Under the pieces are notes generated by a model. The model had not been told where the DNA came from. It worked only from the letters and a program-made list of their open reading frames with translations, and did not search any database. From Salinicola avicenniae (GTDB taxonomy: Bacteria > Pseudomonadota > Gammaproteobacteria > Pseudomonadales > Halomonadaceae): a stretch of 64,000 nt of DNA. The translations under genes were made by a program, and so were the position numbers. Of this stretch, positions 16,616 to 27,268 are shown piece by piece. Numbering within the stretch: the stretch's first letter is position 1; every line of letters starts with the position of its first letter. Where the stretch lies: contig NZ_JAKQZC010000003.1 in assembly GCF_023736115.1 (NCBI RefSeq), positions 372,001-436,000 on the forward strand. The letters are read 5' to 3'.

Positions 16616-18021
16616 GCGACACGCGTCCGACACGCCTGTCGCGCTGGCCGCAGCGCTTGCGTCTCGCCCCGCTGGGGGCGCGACTGCTGCTGGCATCGCT
16701 GATTCTGGTCATGGTGCTGCTGCCGTTGGCTGGCTTTGGATTGACCTGGAATTTCCGCCAGTCCGCGACCGCCTCCTTCGATAGCCGCCTTGAGTCGCAG
16801 CTCAACGCGCTACTGGCCGGTATCCAGATCGACCAGGTCGGCCGGACGCTGGAGCTCAACCGCTCACTCGGCGATGCCCGCTTCGAGCGCGTCTACTCCG
16901 GGTGGTACTGGCAGGTCTCCGACGGGAAGGATCTCGCGTTGACTTCGCGCTCATTGTGGGATCAGCGCCTACCGATGCCGCCGCACGAGGATGGCGTCAA
17001 CGTCTACACGGTCACCGGCCCGCGCGACGAGCCCCTGCGCATGATCGAGCGCGACCTGCGGGTCCCGGGCAACGCCAACGACATTCACGTGGCACTGGCT
17101 GGCTCCACCCACGAGCTCGACAGCGAGGTCGGGCGCTTCGAGCGTCTGCTGATTCTGTCGCTGGCAAGCTTCGCGGTGCTGCTGCTGGCGGGGCTGGCGC
17201 TGCAGATGCGCTGGGGGCTGGCGCCGCTGCGCCGCATGTCGGCGAATCTGCGCGAGGTGGAGGAGGGCGAGGCCGAGCGTCTGGACACGGAGCTCCCGGT
17301 CGAGCTCAAGGAGCTGGCGCTGGCCATGAACAGCGTGCTCGAACGCGATCGCCGTCTGATCGAGCGGGGTCGCGCCGCCGCCGGTAACCTGGCCCACGCG
17401 CTGAAGACGCCGGTCAGCGTGCTGAAGACACTCTCCGAGCGCTTCCCCGAGGCGCAGCGGCAGCCGATCCATACTGAGCTCTCCCGGATCGACGATGCGG
17501 TGCGCCATCATCTGGCGCGCGCATCGGCGGCTGGAGGGGTCGCGTTTTCCGGACGGGTCGAGATCGCTCAGGCGATCGAGCCGGTGGTCAAAGGGTTGGC
17601 GCGTCTGGCGAGCCGGCGCGGGATTGTCTTCGAGGCGAACATCGATCCGGGGGCCGCCGCGCGCATCGATCCTCAGGATCTGCAGGAGCTGATCGGCAAT
17701 CTGCTGGAGAACGCCCTGCGCTGGGCGTCGAGCCGCGTATCGCTGACAGTGGATCGGGTCGATCCCGGTGTGCGTCTGCAGGTCGAGGATGATGGCCCGG
17801 GCATGACCCGTGCCCAGAGCGAGGCCGCGTTGGCCCGCGGCGTGCGGCTCGACGCGCGCGGCGCGGGCTCCGGGCTGGGCCTGGCGATCGTCGAGGACCT
17901 GATGGCGCTCTATGGCGGCAGGCTGCGTCTCGAGCGTGCCGAGGCCGGCGGGCTGTTGGCCGAGGTGTGGCTGCCGGTATCTCCCGTGTCGCCGCACGCC
18001 GGCGATTCGTCTACCAGCTAG
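16612..18021 (+). CDS. Two-component sensor histidine kinase
   Basis: A 469-residue PhoQ-like inner membrane kinase: TM1 about residues 21-43, periplasmic sensor about 44-177, TM2 about 178-198, HAMP-like segment about 199-250, then the dimerisation helix with H262 (NLAHALKTPVSV), N box near NLLENALRWASS and G boxes DDGPGM and GSGLGLAIVEDL. The start is a TTG at 16612 with GAGGGG about 6 bases before it, overlapping the regulator's stop. Stimulus unknown; acidic PepSY neighbours suggest envelope or cation sensing. Confidence 0.91.
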   Translation: MSDTRPTRLSRWPQRLRLAPLGARLLLASLILVMVLLPLAGFGLTWNFRQSATASFDSRLESQLNALLAGIQIDQVGRTLELNRSLGDARFERVYSGWYWQVSDGKDLALTSRSLWDQRLPMPPHEDGVNVYTVTGPRDEPLRMIERDLRVPGNANDIHVALAGSTHELDSEVGRFERLLILSLASFAVLLLAGLALQMRWGLAPLRRMSANLREVEEGEAERLDTELPVELKELALAMNSVLERDRRLIERGRAAAGNLAHALKTPVSVLKTLSERFPEAQRQPIHTELSRIDDAVRHHLARASAAGGVAFSGRVEIAQAIEPVVKGLARLASRRGIVFEANIDPGAAARIDPQDLQELIGNLLENALRWASSRVSLTVDRVDPGVRLQVEDDGPGMTRAQSEAALARGVRLDARGAGSGLGLAIVEDLMALYGGRLRLERAEAGGLLAEVWLPVSPVSPHAGDSSTS

Positions 18022-18116
18022 CGGGCATCGGGCCCATTGCCGGGTGGCGATGCGTCAGCAGGCCTGGCCGCTGATCGGGCGCCGTGCTTCCGGGCGCGCC
18101 TCTCTCCGTCGCGGCG

Positions 18117-19103
18117 TTACTCCAGCCGCAGCTGGCCGCGCACGACGGTGCGGAAACCGCGCTGCTCCGGTGAGCGCGTCGCTGCCAGCGCCAACTGCAG
18201 GACCTGCTGGGCGATCTCCGGCAGGTCGTGATGGATGCAGGGAATCTGCACGCCGAAGACATCGCTGTGCTCGATATCGTCGATGCTGAACAGCTTGACG
18301 TCGCGCTGAGGGACCAGACCGTATTCATGACACAGCTTGAGCACGGCCAGGGTGATCTGGTTGTTAGCCCCGACAATGCCGTCGGGCCACGGGTGCTCCG
18401 CCAGGTAGGCACGCAGGGCACGGTAGGCCGGTTCGAAGCTGAAATCGCTGTAGACCACATCGAGGGCGATGTCGCGCCGGCCGAGGGCTTCGCGCAGGCC
18501 CGACATGCGACCGATCGAGACCATCGAGTCGGCCGGCCCCGACACCGCCAGCAGCGATGACACATTCTGCTCGCGCATGTAGTGACCGGCCTGGTAGCCG
18601 CAGTCGAGATTGTCGATATAGACCCCGCCGTAGTGGGGCGCTTTGAGTTCCCGGTCGACCAGCACGACCGGAATGCCGGCGGCGCGTAGCCGGTCGAGCG
18701 ACGCTGGATGATAGTCGATGTCCGACGAAATCACCGACAGGATCACGGCATCCACCGAGAACTGCATCAGCTTGCCAAGCGCTTCCGTCTCCATTGCCTC
18801 CGACTCGTAGGAGTCGAACGCCAGTACGGTATAGCCGCGCGCTCTGGCGGCCAGCGTGATCTCTCGCGTCAGCCCGCCGAAAAACGGGTTGCTCATGTTC
18901 GGGTTTACCAGGCCCAGCGTGCGCGTCTCCGGTGTCAGCCGTTGCGAGGCGGAAGCGGGCGTGTAATTGAGTTCGCGAGCGACGCGCAGAATCTGCTCCC
19001 GCGTATCCGCGTGCACCTTCTCGGGCGCGGTAAAGGCGCGCGAGACCGTAATCTTACTAACACCGGCTTGCCTGGCGATGTCTTCCAGCGTCGTGCGAGG
19101 CAT
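18117..19103 (-). CDS. LacI-family transcriptional regulator of the polyol operon
   Basis: The 328-residue protein has an N-terminal LacI helix-turn-helix (TLEDIARQAGVSKITVSRAF, about residues 5-24), hinge helix SASQRLTPETR, and a periplasmic-binding-protein-like effector domain (GLVNPNMSNPFFGGL onward). It is divergent from the polyol transport and catabolism operon starting at 19577, which it most likely represses until a sugar alcohol or derived ketose binds. It converges with the kinase gene, whose stop is 95 bases away. Confidence 0.9.
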   Translation of the reverse strand: MPRTTLEDIARQAGVSKITVSRAFTAPEKVHADTREQILRVARELNYTPASASQRLTPETRTLGLVNPNMSNPFFGGLTREITLAARARGYTVLAFDSYESEAMETEALGKLMQFSVDAVILSVISSDIDYHPASLDRLRAAGIPVVLVDRELKAPHYGGVYIDNLDCGYQAGHYMREQNVSSLLAVSGPADSMVSIGRMSGLREALGRRDIALDVVYSDFSFEPAYRALRAYLAEHPWPDGIVGANNQITLAVLKLCHEYGLVPQRDVKLFSIDDIEHSDVFGVQIPCIHHDLPEIAQQVLQLALAATRSPEQRGFRTVVRGQLRLE

Positions 19104-19576
19104 TCAAGCCGTCTCCTTGCTGACCCACCGGGGGCATTCTGACCTGCCATCGCGCCAGCGCAAGTGGTTTCCACCCTCATCGATATCGAGACTGTCCTGC
19201 AATCGAGCCGATGATGCCATTTGATGCTTTATGTCATTTTGTACCATTTATTGTCACCAATTCTCTCCGTATAAATCGCTATTCTGGCTAAGACTTAGGT
19301 CTAAAAAGCCTATTGGACATTGGTATAAAGCCATTTAAGTCTCTGTTTTGTAATTAATTTACGGATTAAAACAAACTTGATTCCGGCATTGTTACGTTTA
19401 TGATCGGTCGTTGATGTCATGAGCGTCATTGGTCATGCCCGCGTTATTGGCGTCAGGGTATCAGGCGGTAATCGATGCGCCGGGCAGGGGCGAGGAGAGA
19501 CAGGCTCAAGAGGCATCGGAACGCGGTGTGACAGCGACCGAGAGAGCCATTACGCGTGCTACAGAGGGGATTCGAC
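19104..19576. other. Divergent control region, LacI gene / polyol operon
   Basis: A 473-base gene-free stretch whose middle (about 19200-19410) is AT-rich against the local background. Possible operators are the near-palindromes AGACTTAGGTCT (about 19291) and TTAAT-N6-ATTAA (about 19354-19369). Neither is a classic CG-centred LacI site, so the true operator is not settled. GTCAT recurs three times between 19416 and 19436. Confidence 0.4.
19377..19404 (+). promoter_or_regulatory. Candidate promoter of the polyol operon
   Basis: TTGATT (19377-19382) and TATGAT (19399-19404) are 16 bases apart at the downstream edge of the AT-rich island. This would give a leader of about 165 bases before the binding-protein ATG at 19577. 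Confidence 0.45.
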
Positions 19577-20881
19577 ATGAGATTTGCCGTATTGATCGCG
19601 GGGCTTGGGGCCTGCTCCGCTGCGATGGCGCAGAGTACCGAGATTACCGTTGCTACCGTGAATAACCCCGATATGGTGACGATGCAGAGCATGATGTCGG
19701 CCTTCAACGAGGCGTATCCCGACATTCAGGTCAACTGGGTGACATTGCCGGAGAACGAGCTGCGCCAGAAGGTGACCACCGATATCGCCAGCGGTGCCGG
19801 ACAGTACGATGTGGTCACGGTCAGCAACTACGAGACACCGATCTGGGCCAGGAACGACTGGCTGGTGCCGCTCGAGTCGCTGCCGGATGCGTATGACGTC
19901 GACGATCTCATCGCGCCGGTGAAAGAGGGGCTCTCGCTCGACGGTACGCTCTACGCGCTGCCGTTCTATGCCGAGTCCTCAGTGACCTATTACCGCAAGG
20001 ATCTGTTCGAGCAGGCCGGCATCGAGATGCCGGACAAGCCGACTTGGGAGCAGATGCAGACTTTCGCATCCGAGATCCACGCACCGTCCGACGGGGTCTA
20101 TGGCATCTGTCTGCGTGGCCTGCCGGGCTGGGGTCAGAACATGGCGCTGTTCGGCACCATGGTGAACAGCTTTGGCGGTCGCTGGTTCGATATGGACTGG
20201 AATCCGCAGTTGACCAGCGACGAGTGGAAGAGCGCTGCCAACGCCTACGTCGAGCTGCTCAACGATTATGGCCCGCCGGGCGTGACCTCCAACGGTTTCA
20301 CCGAATCCGAGACGCTTTTTGCCAACGGTCAGTGCGGCATGTGGGTCGACTCCACCGTGGCTGCGAGCTATCTGAGCGATCCCGAGACGTCACAGATCGC
20401 TGACAGTGTGGGCTTTGCCCAGGCGCCCTATCAGGCCACCGAAAAGGGGTCCAACTGGCTGTTCACCTGGGCGCTGGGTATTCCGCAGTCCTCGCGGAAC
20501 CAGGACGCGGCCAAGACCTTCGTCGAGTGGGCAACGTCACAGGACTACATCCATGCCGTGGCCGAGGACAAGGGCTGGCTCTCCGTGCCGCCGGGCACGC
20601 GCCAGTCGACCTATGCCAGCGAGGACTACGTCGAAGCCGCGCCCTTCGCGCCGCTGGTCGAGCAGGCGATCAACAGCGCCAGCCCCAATGATCCGAGCGC
20701 GCAGGAAGTGCCCTATACCGGCGTGCAGTTCGTGACCATTCCGCAGTTCCAGGCGATCGGTACTCGCGTCGGTCAGCTGATGGCCGCGATGCTTTCCGGT
20801 CAGCAAAGCGTCGACGAGGCGCTTAGCCAGGGGCAGACCTTTACCGAGCGCCTGATGCAGCAGACCGGCAAGCCGGAGTAA
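19577..20881 (+). CDS. ABC transporter substrate-binding protein for sugar alcohols (SmoE/MtlE type)
   Basis: This 434-residue extracellular solute-binding protein (family 1) has a signal peptide ending AMAQ (about residues 1-19) and the mature start STEITVATVNNPDMV. EQMQTFASEIHAPSDGVYGI and SNWLFTWALGIPQSS are typical of mannitol/sorbitol binding proteins. It delivers polyol to the two permeases encoded next. AGAGGGGA lies about 6 bases before the ATG at 19577. A branched hairpin follows the stop, which may stabilise this cistron's mRNA, as seen in other binding-protein-first operons. Confidence 0.9.
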   Translation: MRFAVLIAGLGACSAAMAQSTEITVATVNNPDMVTMQSMMSAFNEAYPDIQVNWVTLPENELRQKVTTDIASGAGQYDVVTVSNYETPIWARNDWLVPLESLPDAYDVDDLIAPVKEGLSLDGTLYALPFYAESSVTYYRKDLFEQAGIEMPDKPTWEQMQTFASEIHAPSDGVYGICLRGLPGWGQNMALFGTMVNSFGGRWFDMDWNPQLTSDEWKSAANAYVELLNDYGPPGVTSNGFTESETLFANGQCGMWVDSTVAASYLSDPETSQIADSVGFAQAPYQATEKGSNWLFTWALGIPQSSRNQDAAKTFVEWATSQDYIHAVAEDKGWLSVPPGTRQSTYASEDYVEAAPFAPLVEQAINSASPNDPSAQEVPYTGVQFVTIPQFQAIGTRVGQLMAAMLSGQQSVDEALSQGQTFTERLMQQTGKPE

Positions 20882-20907
20882 CCGCCAGGCGCGCAACGGC
20901 GCGCCGT

Positions 20908-20940
20908 GCGACACCGAGTGGTCACTCCGCCCGGTGTCGC
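20908..20940 (+). other. Intercistronic branched hairpin
   Basis: GCGACACCG (20908-20916) pairs perfectly with CGGTGTCGC (20932-20940), and the loop itself holds AGTGGTCACT. It has no T tract. It lies between the binding protein and the first permease and probably acts as a 3' mRNA stabiliser or partial terminator giving excess binding protein. Confidence 0.5.
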
Positions 20941-20998
20941 GGCGGTGCGATACGGTCCCGCGGCTGGCACGTGTCAGCCGACTCAACGGATACGCTCA

Positions 20999-21931
20999 AT
21001 GAAAGCCTTGTCTCAATCCGCGCAGCAGCCCGCCACCGGCGAGGCGACAGGGGCCCGCTCCTTCGCCCGCACGACGCGGCTGCTGATGGCGCCAGCGGTC
21101 ATCTTTCTGCTGATCTGGATGCTCGTGCCGCTGGTCATGACGATTTACTACTCGTTCCAGCAGTACAACCTGTTGATGCCGATGTACGACGGTTTTGCCG
21201 GCTTCAACAACTTCGCCATCCTGCTGAGCGACCCGACCTTCTGGAAGGCGCTCGCCAATACGCTGATCATCGTCGGCGTCAGCCTGGCCATCACTGTCGT
21301 GCTGGGGCTGGCATTGGCGCTGCTGTTCAACCGCACCTTCGTCGGACGGGGCGTCGCCCGCACGCTGGCGGTGGCGCCGTTCTTCGTAATGCCGGTCGTC
21401 ACCGGCCTGATCTGGAAGAATATGCTGTTTCACCCGGTCTACGGGCTGTTTGCGTGGATGGCGCGGCAGCTCGGGCTCGAGCCGGTCGACTGGCTGGCGC
21501 ATTACCCGATGGTTTCGGTGATCATCATGATTACCTGGGAGTGGACGCCGTTTGCGCTGCTGGTGCTGCTGACCGGCCTGCAGTCGCTGCCGGAGGATCA
21601 AATCGAGGCGGCCAAGCTGGACGGCGCCAATGCCTGGCAGGAGTTCCGCCATATCGTCGTGCCCCATCTCGGGCAGGTGCTCTACGTCGTAGTCATGCTG
21701 GAAAGCATCTTCTTTTTGACCTCGTTCGCCGAGATCTACACCACCACCAGCGGTGGCCCGGGTACCGCGACCACCAATCTGCCTTACTACATCTTCCAGA
21801 CTGTGTTCCAGCAGAACGATATCGGCATCGCGTCCGCCGCCGCCATCGGCGCCGTGGTCCTGGCGAACGTCTTCGCCATCATGCTGATCCGCTTCATTGC
21901 CGGGAACCTCAACGCGGGGGCCGCACGATGA
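20999..21931 (+). CDS. Polyol ABC transporter permease 1 (SmoF/MtlF type)
   Basis: The 310-residue inner-membrane permease has six predicted helices, the first at about residues 33-55 (LLMAPAVIFLLIWMLVPLVM). The EAA loop DQIEAAKLDGANAWQEFRHIVVP (about 200-222) contacts the ATPase. MalF-type BPD transport family. Start set at the ATG at 20999 (MKALSQS). Overlaps the second permease by ATGA at 21928-21931. Confidence 0.9.
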   Translation: MKALSQSAQQPATGEATGARSFARTTRLLMAPAVIFLLIWMLVPLVMTIYYSFQQYNLLMPMYDGFAGFNNFAILLSDPTFWKALANTLIIVGVSLAITVVLGLALALLFNRTFVGRGVARTLAVAPFFVMPVVTGLIWKNMLFHPVYGLFAWMARQLGLEPVDWLAHYPMVSVIIMITWEWTPFALLVLLTGLQSLPEDQIEAAKLDGANAWQEFRHIVVPHLGQVLYVVVMLESIFFLTSFAEIYTTTSGGPGTATTNLPYYIFQTVFQQNDIGIASAAAIGAVVLANVFAIMLIRFIAGNLNAGAAR

Positions 21932-22752
21932 GCTCGAAACGCTTCACCAACGGCGCGCTGGGGGCACTGGCCTGGGTCGTGGCGATTTTGGTGTTCTTCC
22001 CGATCCTGTGGTTGTTGCTGACGGCCTTCAAGACCGAGCAGCAGGCATTCACGGTGGTGCCAAACTTTCTGTTCACGCCGACGCTGGAGAGCTTCCGGAC
22101 GGCGCTGGCGCAGGGCAGCGGCTACTGGCACTACGCCTGGAATTCGGCATTGACCGCCGTGGCGTCCACGGTAATCGGTCTGGCGCTGGCGGTACCGGCG
22201 GCCTATGCAATGGCGTTCTATCCCAACAAGCGCACCGACTTTTTGCTGGTGTGGATGGTGTCGACCAAGTTCATTCCGGCGGTGGGCGTGCTGATTCCGA
22301 TCTATCTGGTCTACAGCTCGGTCGGCCTGCTCGATAACGCGCTCGGCCTGACGCTGCTGTTCACGGGGATGAACCTCCCGATCATCGTTTGGATGGTCTA
22401 CTCCTATTTCCGCGATATCCCCAAGGACATCGTCGAGGCGGCCGACATCGACGGGGCCGGCATTCTGCAGACGCTGTTCAAGGTGGTGCTGCCGCTGGCC
22501 CTGCCGGGGCTCGCCTCGACCGGGTTGCTAGCGCTGATCCTGGCCTGGAACGAGTCGTTCTGGAGCATCACCATGACCGACCATCGCGCCGCCACGCTGG
22601 CGGTCTACATCGCCTCGTTCAAGAGTGCGGAAGGGTTGTTCTGGGCCAAGATGTCCGCGGCCTCGGTGCTGGCGATCGCGCCCATCATCGTGCTCGGCTG
22701 GTTCACCCAGCGCCAGATGGTCAGGGGTCTGACCTTCGGTGCCGTCAAGTGA
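21928..22752 (+). CDS. Polyol ABC transporter permease 2 (SmoG/MtlG type)
   Basis: The 274-residue MalG-type permease has six helices, the first about residues 12-33 (ALAWVVAILVFFPILWLLL), and the EAA motif KDIVEAADIDGAGILQTLF about 162-180. It forms the heterodimeric channel with the preceding permease. The start ATG at 21928 overlaps the previous stop (ATGA); a longer frame running back to 20971 is out of register with real coding sequence and is discarded. Confidence 0.9.
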   Translation: MSSKRFTNGALGALAWVVAILVFFPILWLLLTAFKTEQQAFTVVPNFLFTPTLESFRTALAQGSGYWHYAWNSALTAVASTVIGLALAVPAAYAMAFYPNKRTDFLLVWMVSTKFIPAVGVLIPIYLVYSSVGLLDNALGLTLLFTGMNLPIIVWMVYSYFRDIPKDIVEAADIDGAGILQTLFKVVLPLALPGLASTGLLALILAWNESFWSITMTDHRAATLAVYIASFKSAEGLFWAKMSAASVLAIAPIIVLGWFTQRQMVRGLTFGAVK

Positions 22753-22797
22753 CCGGCGAACGCGCGGGTCGAGAATTTCTTTCAGAGGGCTTTTGAC

Positions 22798-23952
22798 ATG
22801 GCCATCGTCGAACTCAAGAACGTTGCCAAGAATTACGGCGGCGCCCATGGCGGCAGCAACGCCGTCGATGATTTCAACCTGACCACGCGCGACGGGGAAT
22901 TCGTGGTGCTGGTTGGCCCGTCGGGCTGCGGCAAGTCCACCACCATGCGCATGATTGCCGGGCTCGAGCGAAACACCGAAGGCGAGATCCTGATCGGCGG
23001 CAAGGATGTCAGTCAGGTGCCGCCGAAGGAGCGTGATATCGCCATGGTCTTCCAGAGTTATGCGCTCTATCCGCACATGAGCGTGGCGGAGAACATGGGG
23101 TTCAGCCTCAAGCTGAAGAAACGACCGGCGGCGGAGATTCGCGCCAAGATCGACGAAGCGGCGCAGACACTCGGCATCGAGCATCTGCTCGCGCGCAAGC
23201 CTCGCGAGCTTTCCGGTGGGCAGCGGCAACGCGTGGCGTTGGGACGGGCGATCGTGCGCAATCCACAGGTCTTCCTGATGGACGAACCGCTCTCCAACCT
23301 CGATGCCAAGCTGCGCGTCGATATGCGCGCCGAGATCGTCAAGCTGCATCAGCGGCTCAAGGTCACGACCTTCTACGTGACGCATGATCAGGTCGAGGCG
23401 ATGACCATGGGTGAACGCATCGTGGTCATGAAGGATGGACGAATCCAGCAGATCGATACGCCCCTCAACCTCTATGACTACCCGGCGAACCGTTTCGTCG
23501 CGGGCTTTATCGGCAATCCGTCGATGAACTTCCTGCGCGCACGTTACGTCGACGGCACGGTCAGCGGCGAGGGCTACCGGTTCGCGCTCGACGATGCCCG
23601 GCGCCAGGCCGTCGAGGCGAGTGGGGCGGGGGAAGTGTGGGTCGGTCTTCGCCCGGAGCATCTCACGCTCGCGAGCGACGCGACCACGGCCGGCGAAAGC
23701 GGTCATGCCGGACCGAATCGGGTCGAGGGAACGGTCGATGTGGTAGAGACGCTCGGGGCGGTGACCATGGTCCAACTGCGCGTGGGCGACGCGACGCTGA
23801 CGGCACAGCTGCCGGGCCACCAGCCGGTCGCGTTCGGCGATACGCTGTCGCTGACCTGCACCAGCGATCGCCTGCACCTGTTCGACGTCGAGAGCGATCT
23901 TGCCCTCGGTCAGTCGCGTGCGAGCGCGGCGCCGGCCACGGCAGCGGTCTGA
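22798..23952 (+). CDS. Polyol ABC transporter ATP-binding protein (SmoK/MalK/UgpC type)
   Basis: A 384-residue ATPase with Walker A GPSGCGKST (about residues 39-47), Q loop VFQSYALYPHM, signature LSGGQRQRVALGRA (about 139-152), Walker B VFLMDEPLSNLD, switch H in THDQVEAMT and a C-terminal TOBE/regulatory domain (about 235-384, VGLRPEHLTL). It powers polyol uptake with the preceding two permeases. It lies 45 bases downstream of the second permease. Confidence 0.93.
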   Translation: MAIVELKNVAKNYGGAHGGSNAVDDFNLTTRDGEFVVLVGPSGCGKSTTMRMIAGLERNTEGEILIGGKDVSQVPPKERDIAMVFQSYALYPHMSVAENMGFSLKLKKRPAAEIRAKIDEAAQTLGIEHLLARKPRELSGGQRQRVALGRAIVRNPQVFLMDEPLSNLDAKLRVDMRAEIVKLHQRLKVTTFYVTHDQVEAMTMGERIVVMKDGRIQQIDTPLNLYDYPANRFVAGFIGNPSMNFLRARYVDGTVSGEGYRFALDDARRQAVEASGAGEVWVGLRPEHLTLASDATTAGESGHAGPNRVEGTVDVVETLGAVTMVQLRVGDATLTAQLPGHQPVAFGDTLSLTCTSDRLHLFDVESDLALGQSRASAAPATAAV

Positions 23953-23997
23953 CCCGGTGAGCCTTGTCGTTACCGCTTTCTTCAGGAGAGTCTTGTC

Positions 23998-25488
23998 ATG
24001 CAGTCATTGAATTCCGCGGCGCTCGCGCAGCTGGATGCGAACGTGGAGAAGCCCGCCTACGACCGCAGTCAGGTCACGCCCGGCATCGTTCATTTTGGTG
24101 TCGGCGGGTTCCACCGTGCCCATCAGGCGATGTATCTGGATATGTTGATGAATCGCGGCGAGGCGCTCGATTGGGGCATCGTCGGCGTCGGCGTCATGCC
24201 CGGCGATCGGCGGATGCAGGCGACACTGGCCGCGCAGGATCACCTTTATACCCTCGTGGTCAAGCATCCGGAGGGGGCCTACCAGGCCCGCGTGATCGGT
24301 TCGATCATCGACTACCTCTATGCGCCGGATGACGTCGAGAAGGTGCTCGAAACGCTGGCCGACCCGCAGATCCGCATCGTCTCGCTGACGGTGACGGAGG
24401 GGGGATACAACTTTCACCACGTGACCGGCGAATTCGATCTCGACAATCCCGATGTGCAGCACGATCTGAGCGCGCCGCAGCCCCCGGGGACGACCTTCGG
24501 ACTGGTCGTCGAGGCATTGGCACGCCGCCGCGAGCGCGGTATCACCCCGTTCACCGTGATGTCCTGCGACAATATCCAAGGCAACGGGGAAGTCGCGCAC
24601 AAGATGTTCGTCGCCTATGCGCGGGCGCGGGATGCCGATCTGGGGCAGTGGATCGACGAGCAGGTCCCGTTCCCCAACTCGATGGTTGACCGTATCACGC
24701 CGGTGACGACCGAGGCCGACATCGCCGAGGTGCGCGACCGCTTCGACCTGGAGGATCGCTGGCCGGTCGTGTGCGAGCCCTTCACCCAGTGGGTGCTGGA
24801 GGATCGCTTCACGCTCGGGCGGCCGCGGTTCGAGACGGTTGGCGTTCAGGTGGTCGATGACGTCATGCCCTACGAGCTGATGAAGCTGCGCCTGCTCAAC
24901 GCGAGCCATCAGGCGCTGACCTACTTCGGCTACCTCGCCGGTTATCGCTACGCGCACGAGGTCTGTCAGGACCCGTTGTTCGTCGATTTCCTGCTCGATT
25001 ACATGAACCTCGAGGCGACGCCGACCCTGCGTCCGGTGCCGGGTGTCGATCTTGATGACTATAAACGAACCCTGATCGCGCGATTCGCCAACCCGGAGAT
25101 CAAGGACACGCTGGCACGTCTATGTGCCGAGAGCTCGGATCGCATTCCCAAGTGGCTGCTGCCGGTCATCCGCGAGCAACTCGCCGGGGCCGAGAAGTCG
25201 GGCGGGGCAGAGATACGCCGCAGCGCCGCCATCGTGGCGAGTTGGGCACGCTATGCCGAAGGCGTCGACGAGCAGGGCGAGTCGATCACCGTCGTCGACC
25301 GGCTCAAGGACGAGCTGATGGCGATTGCCGGGCGCAACCGTCGTGAGCCGACCGCCTTCATCGAGAACCGGCAACTGTTCGGCGACCTGGTCGACGAGCC
25401 GCGCTTCCGCGACGCCTATCTCGACGCACTCGAACGCCTGCATCGCGATGGCGCACGCGCTTGCGTCGAGCATCTGGTCGGGCGTTGA
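23998..25488 (+). CDS. Mannitol dehydrogenase family protein (polyol 2-dehydrogenase)
   Basis: A 496-residue long-chain polyol dehydrogenase: N-terminal Rossmann domain (IVHFGVGGFHRAHQA, about residues 29-43) and a C-terminal helical domain with the family signature K296-x4-N301-x2-H304 (KLRLLNASH). Mannitol 2-dehydrogenase of the Pseudomonas mtl operon belongs here; homologues use D-mannitol, D-arabitol or D-sorbitol with NAD+. Because the next gene is a xylulokinase and no fructokinase is present, D-arabitol to D-xylulose is the most economical reading. That is an inference. Confidence 0.9.
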   Translation: MQSLNSAALAQLDANVEKPAYDRSQVTPGIVHFGVGGFHRAHQAMYLDMLMNRGEALDWGIVGVGVMPGDRRMQATLAAQDHLYTLVVKHPEGAYQARVIGSIIDYLYAPDDVEKVLETLADPQIRIVSLTVTEGGYNFHHVTGEFDLDNPDVQHDLSAPQPPGTTFGLVVEALARRRERGITPFTVMSCDNIQGNGEVAHKMFVAYARARDADLGQWIDEQVPFPNSMVDRITPVTTEADIAEVRDRFDLEDRWPVVCEPFTQWVLEDRFTLGRPRFETVGVQVVDDVMPYELMKLRLLNASHQALTYFGYLAGYRYAHEVCQDPLFVDFLLDYMNLEATPTLRPVPGVDLDDYKRTLIARFANPEIKDTLARLCAESSDRIPKWLLPVIREQLAGAEKSGGAEIRRSAAIVASWARYAEGVDEQGESITVVDRLKDELMAIAGRNRREPTAFIENRQLFGDLVDEPRFRDAYLDALERLHRDGARACVEHLVGR

Positions 25489-25641
25489 CGTCGGACCTGA
25501 GCGGGGTAAGGTCGACGGTCGGCAGCGTCGTTCCGACAGGCGAGCGTGCGCATCCGGCAAGGTGGCCCGCACGAGGAACGGCGCGACGGACCGCTCGTAC
25601 GCGGACGGCAAGGACGGTGCGAAACCAGAGGAAGGAAAGCG

Positions 25642-27129
<1,488 letters not shown>

Positions 27130-27268
27130 GCGGGCCGTCGCCGCCGGCCGGTCGTCGATCGTGCCGGTGTCCTTCTGGCCCTTCGGCGCATCCGGCCTAT
27201 CGGTGTTATCCTTCGAGACATGGGATTGCGACAGGACGCAGTCACCCGCCAAGACGATGGAGCGATTC

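Noticed and set aside
19104-19576. Consensus LacI operator in the polyol control region
   Set aside because: No CG-centred palindrome comparable to TGTAACCGGTTACA was found; the near-palindromes present have two or more mismatches.
20971-22752. 593-codon plus-strand frame that would fuse two permeases
   Set aside because: Its first 319 codons are out of frame with permease 1; the ATG at 21928 with ATGA overlap is the real start of permease 2.
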